Positions 17,007-25,254 of a DNA stretch of 64,000 bases are shown here, in pieces. Origin of the DNA: Rhodobacteraceae bacterium UBA6213. Its GTDB lineage: Bacteria; Pseudomonadota; Alphaproteobacteria; Rhodobacterales; Rhodobacteraceae. Position 1 is the stretch's first letter; each line of letters begins with the position of its first letter. The DNA lies in the NCBI GenBank assembly GCA_002421605.1, contig DISJ01000016.1, forward strand, positions 210,787 to 274,786, written 5' to 3'. The notes beneath the pieces were generated by a model. That model did not search any database. It had not been told where the DNA came from and worked only from the letters and a program-made list of their open reading frames with translations. The translations under genes and the position numbers were made by a program.

Positions 17007-17954
17007 ATGGCCTTGAAAGTTGCAATTCAGATGGACCCGATCGGTGCGATCAATATCGACGCCGACAGCACGTTTCGCATCGCACTTGAAGCGCAGGCAC
17101 GCGGGCATACGCTGTTCTATTACACGCCGGACCGGTTGGCCTATCGCGAAGGGCGCATTTTCGCACGGGGCTGGCCGCTGGAGGTGCGCCGCGTCAAGGG
17201 CGACCATTTCACACTTGGCGGCGAGATCGAGGTGGACCTTGCCGATTGGGATGTGGTCTGGCTGCGCCAAGACCCGCCCTTCGACATGGGCTACATCACC
17301 ACCACGCATTTGTTAGAGCGAATCCACCCTGCGACGCTGGTGGTCAACGATCCGTTCTGGGTGCGCAATTCGCCCGAAAAGCTCTTGGTGCTGGATTTTC
17401 CCGATCTGACGCCGCCCACGCTGGTGGCGCGCGATCTGGCCACGATCAGGGCTTTTCGGGCGCGCCACGGCGATATCATCCTGAAACCGCTTTACGGAAA
17501 TGGCGGCGCCGGGGTTTTCCGCCTTGATCCGGGGGATCGTAACCTTGCCTCATTGCACGAGCTGTTCAGCGGCATCAACCGCGAGCCGCTGATCGCGCAG
17601 AAATTTCTGCCCGATGTAGCCAAGGGTGACAAGCGCATCATTCTGGTGGATGGTGAGCCGGTGGGGGCGATCAACCGGGTGCCCGCCGAAGGCGAGACAC
17701 GCTCAAACATGCATGTGGGCGGGCGGCCAGAGCCCGTTGGTCTGAGCGCGCGCGACCGCGAGATTTGCACGCGCATCGGCCCGATGCTGCGTGAAAAAGG
17801 ACAGGTTTTCGTGGGGATCGACGTGATCGGCGACTGGTTGACCGAGATCAACGTAACCTCGCCCACCGGCATTCAAGAGTTGGAGCGGTTTGACGGCACC
17901 AATGCCGCGCTGCGCATGTGGCAGGTGATCGAGGCCAAGCGCGCCGCGCACTAA
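17007..17954 (+). CDS. gshB: glutathione synthase
   Basis: A 315-residue ATP-grasp ligase joining gamma-glutamylcysteine and glycine. Family signatures: MALKVAIQMDPIGAINIDADSTF at the N-terminus, WLRQDPPFDMGYITTTHLLE, VNDPFWVRNSPEKLL, ILKPLYGNGGAGVF (ATP-grasp loop) and INVTSPTGIQELE near the C-terminus. Length is typical. It begins 59 bp after yraN and ends convergently 5 bp from comM, leaving no room for a separate terminator. Two GST genes lie in the window, consistent with glutathione use. Confidence 0.97.
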   Translation: MALKVAIQMDPIGAINIDADSTFRIALEAQARGHTLFYYTPDRLAYREGRIFARGWPLEVRRVKGDHFTLGGEIEVDLADWDVVWLRQDPPFDMGYITTTHLLERIHPATLVVNDPFWVRNSPEKLLVLDFPDLTPPTLVARDLATIRAFRARHGDIILKPLYGNGGAGVFRLDPGDRNLASLHELFSGINREPLIAQKFLPDVAKGDKRIILVDGEPVGAINRVPAEGETRSNMHVGGRPEPVGLSARDREICTRIGPMLREKGQVFVGIDVIGDWLTEINVTSPTGIQELERFDGTNAALRMWQVIEAKRAAH

Positions 17955-17958
17955 GGCT

Positions 17959-19473
17959 TTAGCGCCCGGCTGCGAGTGTTAGCCGATAGCCAACCGCCTC
18001 GGCGACATGAGGCAGGTGCAGCGGGTCCGAACCGTCGAGGTCGGCGATGGTGCGCGCTACCCGCAGCACCCTGTGATAGCCGCGCGCGGTCAGTCCGAAG
18101 CGGTCGGCCACCTTGGCCAGAAGCGCGCGGCCTTCGGCATCAGGTTGCGCTACCTCGTCCAGCAGCGCGCCTTCGGCTTCGGCATTTACCCGCACCTCGG
18201 GGTGGTCCGCATAGCGCGCCGATTGCCGCTGGCGCGCGCGCAGAACGCGCGCGGCAACCTCGGCAGAGCTGTCACCCGTCGCGGGCAGATCAAGGTCACT
18301 ATAGGCTACAGGCGGCACCTCGATGCGCAGATCGAAGCGGTCCATCAGTGGCCCCGAGATACGGGCGAGGTAATCTTCACCGCAGCTTGGTGCACGCGAA
18401 CAGGCCCGCGCCGCATCGCTCAGATACCCGCATTTGCAGGGGTTTGCGGCGGCTACCAGCAAAAAGCGGCAGGGATAGCGCACATGCGCATTGGCGCGCG
18501 CCACCACCACCTCGCCGGTTTCGATCGGCTGGCGTAGAGTTTCCAGCACCGCGCGCGGGTATTCTGGAAACTCGTCCATGAACAGCACGCCGTTATGCGC
18601 AAGGCTGATTTCCCCCGGTTTTGCGCCACGCCCGCCGCCAACGATAGCAGCCATCGAGGCAGTATGATGCGGTTCGCGAAAGGGGCGTGTGCGCGAAATG
18701 CCACCTTCGGACAAGAGCCCCGACAGCGAGTGGATCATCGATGTTTCAAGCGCTTCGGCGGGCGAAAGCGGCGGCAGAATGCCCGGAATGCGCGCGGCGA
18801 GCATGGACTTGCCCGCACCGGGAGAGCCGACCATCAGCAAATGATGGCGCCCGGCGGCGGCAATTTCGAGTGCGCGTTTGGCGCGTTCCTGCCCCTTTAC
18901 ATCGCGCAGATCGCGCGCGCTGGGGCCGCGTGTGACCTCTCCGGGTTGCGCCTGGGAAAGTGGCGCGCGCCCGCTGAAATGGGCAATCGCCTCGGCCAGC
19001 GTGGCGGGTGCAAAAACCGGGGTCGCGCCAACCCACGCCGCTTCAGCGCCGCAGGTGGCAGGACAGATCAGCGCGCGGTCATGTTCGGCCGCTGCCATTG
19101 CGGCGGGCAGGGCGCCGGCTACCGCCACCAGCCTTCCGTCAAGCGCCAGTTCCCCCAATGCCACGCAGGTTTCGACATCTTCGCGCGGCAAAATCTCGAT
19201 CGCTGCCAGCACCGCCAAGGCAATTGGCAAATCGAAATGCGAGCCTTCCTTGGGCAGATCGGCGGGCGAGAGGTTGACGGTGATTTTTTTGGACGGAAGC
19301 GCGATCGAAAGTGCGCCAAGTGCCGCGCGCACCCGTTCGCGAGCTTCAGACACCGCCTTGTCAGGCAGCCCGACTATCGAAAAATTTGGCAAGCCCTGCG
19401 CCAGTGCGCATTGTACCTCGACCAGCCTCGCTTCGACGCCCTCAAAGGCAACCGTATAGACCCGCGCCACCAT
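17959..19473 (-). CDS. comM: YifB/ComM family Mg-chelatase-like AAA+ ATPase
   Basis: A 504-residue protein. N-terminal Lon-protease-like domain (MVARVYTVAFEGVEARLVEVQCALAQGLPNFSIVGLPDKAVSEARERVRAAL), then AAA+ ATPase (MVGSPGAGKSMLAARIPGILP Walker A; GVLFMDEFPEYPRAVLETLRQP Walker B) and a four-Cys zinc insertion (NPCKCGYLSDAARACSRAPSC), then a C-terminal helical Mg-chelatase domain. ComM acts as a branch-migration helicase in natural transformation in Vibrio; that function is inferred here from homology. The ATG at 19473 follows AAGGGCGG; an upstream in-frame start at 19491 is less likely. Confidence 0.94.
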   Translation of the reverse strand: MVARVYTVAFEGVEARLVEVQCALAQGLPNFSIVGLPDKAVSEARERVRAALGALSIALPSKKITVNLSPADLPKEGSHFDLPIALAVLAAIEILPREDVETCVALGELALDGRLVAVAGALPAAMAAAEHDRALICPATCGAEAAWVGATPVFAPATLAEAIAHFSGRAPLSQAQPGEVTRGPSARDLRDVKGQERAKRALEIAAAGRHHLLMVGSPGAGKSMLAARIPGILPPLSPAEALETSMIHSLSGLLSEGGISRTRPFREPHHTASMAAIVGGGRGAKPGEISLAHNGVLFMDEFPEYPRAVLETLRQPIETGEVVVARANAHVRYPCRFLLVAAANPCKCGYLSDAARACSRAPSCGEDYLARISGPLMDRFDLRIEVPPVAYSDLDLPATGDSSAEVAARVLRARQRQSARYADHPEVRVNAEAEGALLDEVAQPDAEGRALLAKVADRFGLTARGYHRVLRVARTIADLDGSDPLHLPHVAEAVGYRLTLAAGR

Positions 19474-19529
19474 GCTGCATCCGCCCTTCACCCTTGAACC
19501 CGGTTTAGGGACGGAGGGTTTAAGAAAGG

Positions 19530-20402
19530 TTAATGCTTTTTAACCATGTCCATGAACGCAGGCCACGCTTCGGGATCGGCCCGGGTCTTGTCGCGGCAGA
19601 TGGCGTTGCAAAAGCCCCAGACATGCGGCCCAAGACGCAGGAAATGCGTGACTGGCTTGCCCGAATAGGGGCAGGTCGCGTTGACCGAGGGGCCGTCACA
19701 CTCTTCGGCGGCCAGTGGCGTCGGGCCGGGCCAGGGCCGGGTTGGCCACTCACGGCGGTAGGCGGGCTGATCGGGACCTTCGGTCAGACCAACCGCCCGC
19801 CATTGGCGAAACGCAGGGTCGGCAAGGGTGGTGGCCACATAGGCCGCAGCCTCGCGCCCGACCGGCAGATTGTGCCCGGCAATGCGCGCCGCGACCGGCG
19901 CGTAAAAGGCATCGGCCGCCGACCAGCGCCCAAACAGCCACGGTCCATCCGCCCCGAACTTGCGCCGCGCAAGGCCCCAAAGCTCTTCGATCCGCGCCAG
20001 ATCGGCGTGCACATCGGCACCGGGGGCGCAATCGGCATAGGCGATGCGCAGGTTCATGGCACAGTGGTTGCGCAGTGCGCCAAAGCCTGCGTGCATCTCG
20101 GCGGCCATAAACCGCGCCACGGCGCGGGCGGTGGCGTCAGCTGGCCAGATTTGCGCCTCGGGGTGGCGTTCGGCGAGGGTTTCGGCAATTGCCAGCGTCT
20201 CGCCGATCACTTGCCCTTCCGGTAGGCGTAGCGCAGGGGCAAGCCGCGCGGGCGCGAATTCGGACATCAGCCGCGCGAAATCGGGTGAATAAAGCCTCCC
20301 AAGCCGGGTTTCGACCTCGATTTTGCCATGCGCGAACAAAAGCCAGCCGCGCAGCGACCAACTGGAATAGCTGCGATCCCCGATTGCGAGTTGATAGCCC
20401 AT
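19530..20402 (-). CDS. glutathione S-transferase with C-terminal Cys-rich tail
   Basis: A 290-residue protein. Residues 1-80 are a thioredoxin-like GST domain (YQLAIGDRSYSSWSLRGWLL, with the SYSSWS motif of the MaiA/YfcF-type), followed by the helical GST domain to about residue 205. The tail is unusual for GSTs: CPYSGKPVTHFLRLGPHVW then GFCNAICRDKT, with three Cys arranged C-x(n)-C-x3-C that could bind zinc. The start MGYQLAIGD at 20402 follows GAGGGGGC; a longer frame has no homology. Substrate unknown; the tail may be a separate binding module. Confidence 0.85.
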   Translation of the reverse strand: MGYQLAIGDRSYSSWSLRGWLLFAHGKIEVETRLGRLYSPDFARLMSEFAPARLAPALRLPEGQVIGETLAIAETLAERHPEAQIWPADATARAVARFMAAEMHAGFGALRNHCAMNLRIAYADCAPGADVHADLARIEELWGLARRKFGADGPWLFGRWSAADAFYAPVAARIAGHNLPVGREAAAYVATTLADPAFRQWRAVGLTEGPDQPAYRREWPTRPWPGPTPLAAEECDGPSVNATCPYSGKPVTHFLRLGPHVWGFCNAICRDKTRADPEAWPAFMDMVKKH

Positions 20403-20554
20403 CTGCGCCCCCTCGGAATGTATCGTCTGCCCCACGCGGGGCCGTCATTGACCATGTTCGGCAATCCCGCGCGCCGGGGCAAGGGGCTTTGCCGGGGGGT
20501 GCGCAAATGCCTCGGCACTTGCAGGCGGCGCGGGGTCAGTGCAAATTGACGGGC

Positions 20555-21370
20555 ATGAAGATCAACCCAGTCCTTACGCTAGCACTTTTCGCGGCGCTTG
20601 GCCCCTGCGCGGCCGCAATGGCCGATCAAATCGACCCCGGGACACTGCCTGATCTGCGCGCGCCCGTGGTGATCTTGGGCGAGGTGCACGATAACCCTGC
20701 ACATCACGCCAATCAGGCGCGGATTCTGGCGTTATTGCGCCCCTCGGCAATCGTGTTTGAAATGCTAAGCGACGAGCGCGCCTCTTACGCCACCCCAGCC
20801 AACCGCGAATCCGCCGATAAGCTTGAGGCGGCGTTGGGCTGGGAGGATGCGGGCTGGCCGGATTTCGACATGTATTACCAGGTTTTCGAGGCGGCCCCGG
20901 AGGCGACCATTCGCGGTGCCGACGTGCCGCGCGAGGCGTTGATGCAAGCGATGCGCGATGGCGCAGCGGCAGTCTTTGGCGACGACGCCGCGCAGTATGG
21001 GTTAACCCAGCCCTTCGCCCCCGAGGTGCAGGCGGCGCTAGAGGCGGAACAGATGCAGGCGCATTGCGATGCGCTACCGCTCGACCGCATGGCTGGCATG
21101 GTCGAGGCGCAGCGGTTGCGCGATGCGTCACTGGCGCGTGCGGTGCTGGAGGCATTGGCGCAAACCGGCGGGCCGGTGGCGGTGATTACCGGCTCGGGCC
21201 ACGCGCGCCGAGATTTCGGCGTGCCTGCGGTGTTGCAGGTGGCCGCGCCAGAGCTTTCGGTGCTGTCCCTCGGCCAGATTGAAGCCCCGGCTGACCCGGT
21301 GCAGCCCTTTGATTACTGGATCGTCACCGATCCCGCACCGCGCGAAGACCCCTGCGCGGTGTTTCGCTAG
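20555..21370 (+). CDS. ChaN/DUF399-family exported protein
   Basis: A 271-residue exported protein beginning MKINPVLTLALFAALGPCAAAMADQ, a signal peptide probably cut after AMA; the Cys lacks a proper lipobox. The EVHDNPAHHANQARILALL segment is the hallmark of the ChaN-like family (iron-regulated, heme-binding protein in Campylobacter), with further conserved blocks GWPDFDMYYQVFEAAP and PVAVITGSGHARRDFGVP. Heme or metal handling in the periplasm is suggested by the family, not shown here. It is divergent from the GST and ends 58 bp before coaBC. Confidence 0.85.
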   Translation: MKINPVLTLALFAALGPCAAAMADQIDPGTLPDLRAPVVILGEVHDNPAHHANQARILALLRPSAIVFEMLSDERASYATPANRESADKLEAALGWEDAGWPDFDMYYQVFEAAPEATIRGADVPREALMQAMRDGAAAVFGDDAAQYGLTQPFAPEVQAALEAEQMQAHCDALPLDRMAGMVEAQRLRDASLARAVLEALAQTGGPVAVITGSGHARRDFGVPAVLQVAAPELSVLSLGQIEAPADPVQPFDYWIVTDPAPREDPCAVFR

Positions 21371-21428
21371 CCCGCTTGCGCGCCCTCGCGGTGGCACCTA
21401 GACTCGGGCGGACGATGGAGGGCGCAAG

Positions 21429-22628
21429 ATGCTGGCGGGCAAAACGATACTTCTGATTATCGGTGGCGGCATTGCCGCCTACAAATCGCTTGATCTGATC
21501 CGACGGTTGCAGGAACGCGGCGCGCGCGTGGTGCCGGTGCTGACCCGCGGGGGGGCCGAGTTCATCACGCCGCTCAGCGTTTCGGCGCTGGCGGGGGGCA
21601 AGTGCCACACCGAGCTTTTCGACCTGACGGATGAGGCCGAGATGGGGCACATCCAGCTTTCGCGTGCAGCCGATCTGGTGCTGGTGGCACCCGCCACGGC
21701 GGATTTGATGGCCAAGCTTGCTGCGGGGCTAGCGCCCGATCTGGCCAGCACCTTGCTGCTTGCCACCGACAAGCGGGTGCTGATGGCCCCCGCAATGAAC
21801 GTGCGGATGTGGCAGTACCCGGCCACCCAGCGCAATCTTGCGCAACTTGGCCGCGATGGCGTGCTGATGGTGGGCCCGAACGCGGGCGAGATGGCCTGCG
21901 GCGAGTTCGGGCCGGGCCGGATGGCTGAGCCTGCAGAAATCGTCGCGGCGGCCTCGGCGGCGTTGGGGGAAGGGCCGCTATCGGGGAGCCATGTGGTGGT
22001 CACCTCTGGGCCGACGCATGAGCCGATCGACCCGGTGCGCTACATCGCCAACCGCTCTTCGGGGGCGCAGGGCTCGGCGCTGGCTGCCGCGCTTGCTGAT
22101 TTGGGCGCACGGGTGACCTTTGTCACCGGGCCCGCCGTGGTGCCCCCTCCTGCGGGGGTTACGGTCGTCGCGGTGGAAACCGCGCGCGAGATGCTGGCCG
22201 CTGTCGAGGCGGCTTTGCCTGCCGATGCTGCGGTTTTCGCCGCTGCCGTGGCAGATTGGCGGGTGGCGAACAGCGCGTCGCGCAAGATGAAGAAAGACCG
22301 TACGGGGCAGCCCCCGGCGCTTGATCTGACCGAAAACCCCGACATTCTTGCACGCATCAGCCAGATGAAGGTCGCGCGGCCAGCGCTTGTCGTGGGGTTT
22401 GCCGCCGAAACCGACGACGTGCTGGAAAACGCGTCGGCCAAGCGCGCGCGCAAGGGCTGTGACTGGATCGTGGCAAATGATGTCAGCCCGGCGACCGGCA
22501 TCATGGGCGGGCACGAAAACATGGTCACGGTAATTGATGCCGAAGGCAGCGAAAGCTGGCCGCGCATGACCAAGGCCGAGGTCGCGCGCCGCCTTGCCAA
22601 GCGGATTGCCGCCGCACTGGCGAAGTAA
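21429..22628 (+). CDS. coaBC: bifunctional phosphopantothenoylcysteine decarboxylase / phosphopantothenate-cysteine ligase
   Basis: A 399-residue fusion of CoaC and CoaB, catalysing two successive steps of coenzyme A synthesis. CoaC half: LIIGGGIAAYKSLDLIRRL, GHIQLSRAADLVLVAPATADL (His of HFCD proteins), APAMNVRMW and GEMACGEFGPGRM (substrate-clamp Cys). CoaB half: VVVTSGPTHEPIDPVRYIANRSSG and AAVADWRVAN...KMKK. Length is the usual bacterial one. GGAGGG lies upstream of the ATG. A strong hairpin follows the stop. Confidence 0.97.
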   Translation: MLAGKTILLIIGGGIAAYKSLDLIRRLQERGARVVPVLTRGGAEFITPLSVSALAGGKCHTELFDLTDEAEMGHIQLSRAADLVLVAPATADLMAKLAAGLAPDLASTLLLATDKRVLMAPAMNVRMWQYPATQRNLAQLGRDGVLMVGPNAGEMACGEFGPGRMAEPAEIVAAASAALGEGPLSGSHVVVTSGPTHEPIDPVRYIANRSSGAQGSALAAALADLGARVTFVTGPAVVPPPAGVTVVAVETAREMLAAVEAALPADAAVFAAAVADWRVANSASRKMKKDRTGQPPALDLTENPDILARISQMKVARPALVVGFAAETDDVLENASAKRARKGCDWIVANDVSPATGIMGGHENMVTVIDAEGSESWPRMTKAEVARRLAKRIAAALAK

Positions 22629-22648
22629 GGGGGGCTGCAAAGCCCCCC
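22629..22648. terminator. terminator hairpin shared by coaBC and cytochrome P460 genes
   Basis: Perfect inverted repeat GGGGGGCT-gcaa-AGCCCCCC directly after the coaBC stop and 10 bp before the end of the convergent gene. Stem 8 bp, loop 4 nt. The flanking sequence has only short pyrimidine stretches (TCTC on plus, TTACTT on minus), so termination may be weak, but the position between convergent stops supports a bidirectional terminator. Confidence 0.65.
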
Positions 22649-22657
22649 TCTCAAGGC

Positions 22658-23203
22658 TCACTTCATCAAGTGGTCCGAGGTAAAGACCAGATCGCCCGTA
22701 GCGGCGGTGTGGCAGGCAATGCAACCCTCATCCATACCCTTGGCGACCAATCCGGCCAGTTCCATGCCGTCGGGCATCTTGTCGAGCGCGCCGTCGGGCA
22801 GATATTTGGCCCAGAACCAATCCTGGTTGTCGCTGTCATATCCGGCCTCACGGCGGAACATGACTGTATATGCGCCAAGGTGGGCGTCGGGGTTGCGCAG
22901 CACTTCGTCGGCACTGACGCCGGCCGGGCCGTAGTTGCGCTTGACGATCAGATCGCCCGCGTGGCCATCGATCGTGGCCGTGGTGTAGAAGGTTTCGAGC
23001 ATCATCCCGTGCGGATCGGTGCCTTCGTAGGGCCGGGAATGGACCATTTCCGGACCGACCAGCTTGGCGGCCTCCATCACATCCCACAGAAGCTGCGCAT
23101 AGGCTTTGTCTTCGGGCGAGCCGAAAGGCATCGGCATGGTTTGCGCGGTGGCAGAGGTGCTGATTGAAAGCGCCAAGGCGGTGGCAATTGCTGTGATTTT
23201 CAT
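22658..23203 (-). CDS. cytochrome P460-family heme protein
   Basis: A 181-residue periplasmic protein with a cleavable signal peptide (MKITAIATALALSISTSATA) and one heme c site, CIACH, at residues 161-165, close to the C-terminus as in cytochrome P460. Family members oxidise hydroxylamine or NO, or act as c'-beta cytochromes, using a Lys cross-linked heme; LIVKRNYG (Lys88) is a candidate region for that Lys. The ATG at 23203 has GGGAG upstream; an ORF extension of 86 residues is non-coding in character. It is divergent from a TetR regulator. Assignment is by pattern. Confidence 0.75.
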   Translation of the reverse strand: MKITAIATALALSISTSATAQTMPMPFGSPEDKAYAQLLWDVMEAAKLVGPEMVHSRPYEGTDPHGMMLETFYTTATIDGHAGDLIVKRNYGPAGVSADEVLRNPDAHLGAYTVMFRREAGYDSDNQDWFWAKYLPDGALDKMPDGMELAGLVAKGMDEGCIACHTAATGDLVFTSDHLMK

Positions 23204-23484
23204 TGGTGTTTCTCCCTGTCTGGTAATGGTAGGACCGCCGCCCGTGCGCCCTGTTACACCGCACACAATCACCCTTGCGTGAATGCCCGCACCTGTCGCC
23301 CTGCGTTGGGGCCGCGTGTTGGCGCAGATGCAGGGCGTGTCTTGCGCCCACTTGGGCCGTTGCTGCGGTGGCGCGTAAAGCGCATTGTCAAATATAGGTT
23401 TTTTTGGCCACACCCCGGCACCCATCACTCTGCCAGAGTGCTGCTTTTGTTGCGCCCGCATCTCGCGCCCGCTATTGCAATGCC

Positions 23485-24114
23485 ATGAGTTCAGATACGC
23501 CTATGCCACGCCCGCGCGGCCGACCGCAGGGCTTTGACGACATCGAGGCCCTTGAGGTCGCGATGCGGCTGTTTTGGGAATATGGCTATCAAGGCGCTTC
23601 GATCGATCAGCTCTGCCGCGAAACGCGGATGCCGCGTGCCAGCCTCTATCAACGGTTCGGCGACAAGCAGGGATTGTTTCTGGCAACGATCGAGCATTAC
23701 GCCACCACGCGCGTTTCGCGGGTCCTGGGCCACCTTGCGGCAGAACCCCTAGAGGCCGCGCTGGCGGGCTTTTACGAGGCCGTCTGCGTGTTGGCTACCG
23801 AAGAAGCCGATGCGCGCGGGTGCCTTATTTCCTGTGTGTTGGCCGATGCTGCAGGTAGCAACGCGCGCTTTCGCGGCGAGCTGGAGATGCGCTTTACGCG
23901 GATGGAGGCGCGGCTGGTCGAGCGTCTGGCGCATGCGCAAGGCAGGGGTGAGCTTGCGGCGCAGGCCGAACCTGCGGCACTGGCGACAGTGGTTGCGGCG
24001 GTAGCGCGCGGCATCATGGTGCGCGCCCGCGCCGGTGCCCCGATTGCGGCGCTTCGCACGATCGCCAAAACCACTAGCCAAATGCTGCTGAACACCCATT
24101 CGCACCACGCGTAG
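23485..24114 (+). CDS. TetR-family transcriptional regulator
   Basis: A 209-residue regulator: N-terminal HTH (RGRPQGFDDIEALEVAMRLFWEYGYQGASIDQLCRETRMPRASLYQRFGDKQGLFLATIEHY) with the usual TetR recognition helix, then a helical ligand domain with Cys residues (ARGCLISCVLADAAG). The ATG at 23485 is preferred to an upstream in-frame ATG because it sits directly before the conserved domain. It is divergent from the P460 gene across 281 bp, so P460 is a likely target. No clear palindrome was found in that gap. Confidence 0.9.
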   Translation: MSSDTPMPRPRGRPQGFDDIEALEVAMRLFWEYGYQGASIDQLCRETRMPRASLYQRFGDKQGLFLATIEHYATTRVSRVLGHLAAEPLEAALAGFYEAVCVLATEEADARGCLISCVLADAAGSNARFRGELEMRFTRMEARLVERLAHAQGRGELAAQAEPAALATVVAAVARGIMVRARAGAPIAALRTIAKTTSQMLLNTHSHHA

Positions 24115-24201
24115 GCAGCGCGGAAATTGGCGCAATGTATTAACGTTGATTCCGTGCGGCGCATTTCACAATGCTGATTCAGCACGAGCGGAGGGCACCC
24201 G

Positions 24202-24813
24202 GTGCGGGGCATGACTGACATAGATCGATCAGACGAGGCGGCGCTGGTGCGCGCGCTGGCGGCTGGCGATCGCGCCGCCTTTGAGCGCGTCTATCGCCAG
24301 CACAACGCAGCGATGGTGCGCTTTGCAAGTGGCATTCTCAAAAACCGCGCGAGCGCCGAAGAGGTTACGCAAGACGCTTGGGTTTCGGTGCTGAAAAACA
24401 TTGGTGGATTCGAGGGGCGCTCGTCACTGGCAGGCTGGATTTTTACGATCCTGCTGAACAAGGCGCGCACCCGCGCCGGGCGCGATGGCCGGTCGGTTTC
24501 CTTCGACGGCGCGGGCGAAGACGATAGCCTTGCCGCCGCCTTCGATGGCCGTGGCCGCTGGAAAGACATGCCCGAGCTTTGGGAGAAAATGACCGCTGAG
24601 CGGATCGTGGCCGGGCGGAGCGTTTTGCAGCACGTCAACGCCGCCATAGAAACGCTGCCGCCTGCGCAGCGCGCAGTGCTGGTGTTGCGCGCCCAAGAGG
24701 GGCTAGAGGCTGGCGAGGTCTGCGCCATTCTGGATATCAGCGAAGGCAATATGCGCGTGCTGTTACACCGCGCGCGGCTCGCGGTGCGCGCGGCGCTGGA
24801 TGCGCTGTCATGA
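24202..24813 (+). CDS. ECF-family RNA polymerase sigma factor
   Basis: A 203-residue extracytoplasmic-function sigma factor. Region 2: AAFERVYRQHNAAMVRFASGILKNRASAEEVTQDAWVSVLKNIGGFEGRSSLAGWIFTILLNKAR. Region 4: IETLPPAQRAVLVLRAQEGLEAGEVCAILDISEGNMRVLLHRARLAV. A longer than usual linker (about 50 residues) separates the two. A GTG at 24202 has GGAGGG six bases upstream and is preferred to the ATG at 24211. The next gene encodes a zinc-finger protein likely to be its anti-sigma factor. The inducing signal is unknown. Confidence 0.93.
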   Translation: MRGMTDIDRSDEAALVRALAAGDRAAFERVYRQHNAAMVRFASGILKNRASAEEVTQDAWVSVLKNIGGFEGRSSLAGWIFTILLNKARTRAGRDGRSVSFDGAGEDDSLAAAFDGRGRWKDMPELWEKMTAERIVAGRSVLQHVNAAIETLPPAQRAVLVLRAQEGLEAGEVCAILDISEGNMRVLLHRARLAVRAALDALS

Positions 24814-24925
24814 GGCGGCGAGGGGTCAGCGCGGTGCAGATCCGTGGATATCGGTTTGGCGGATGTAACGCATTGCCTTGCGGATCGTCTTTGCTATGCG
24901 ACGCACGAGAAAAGGACTTTGCCAG

Positions 24926-25177
24926 ATGCTGAGTTGCAAGGAAGTTGCCGACCGCGCCTCTGCGATGATTGATGGCGAGCTTGGTGCGTGGGAAATGCTA
25001 CAGATGCGAATGCATCTGGCGATGTGCAAAGGCTGTGCGCGCTTCATCAGCCAGATGCGTATCACGCGCGATCTGACCGCGGCAGCCAACACTTCCGGCG
25101 CGGTGCAAGACACGGATGATACCCGCATCAGCGCCATCCTTTCCCAGCGTCACGACGGCAAACCCCACGGCGGCTGA
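24926..25177 (+). CDS. putative zinc-finger (zf-HC2-type) anti-sigma factor
   Basis: An 83-residue soluble protein: MLSCKEVADRASAMIDGELGAWEMLQMRMHLAMCKGCARF shows the Cys...His-x3-Cys-x2-Cys pattern of anti-sigma zinc-binding (ZAS) domains. There is no transmembrane helix and no cupin or other sensor domain, unlike ChrR. It follows the ECF gene by 112 bp in the same direction and has AAAGGA upstream of the ATG. It probably binds the ECF factor and releases it on thiol oxidation or zinc loss; this is inference from domain and position. Confidence 0.8.
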   Translation: MLSCKEVADRASAMIDGELGAWEMLQMRMHLAMCKGCARFISQMRITRDLTAAANTSGAVQDTDDTRISAILSQRHDGKPHGG

Positions 25178-25254
25178 GGCCCCGGCGATCATCGCTGCAG
25201 TTAGCGGGCGATCCGTGCTAAAAAGGGCGGAATGGCCAAATACGGAGACCCCTT

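Noticed and set aside
18595..19497. A 300-codon plus-strand frame across comM
   Set aside because: Antisense to a protein with clear Walker and zinc motifs.
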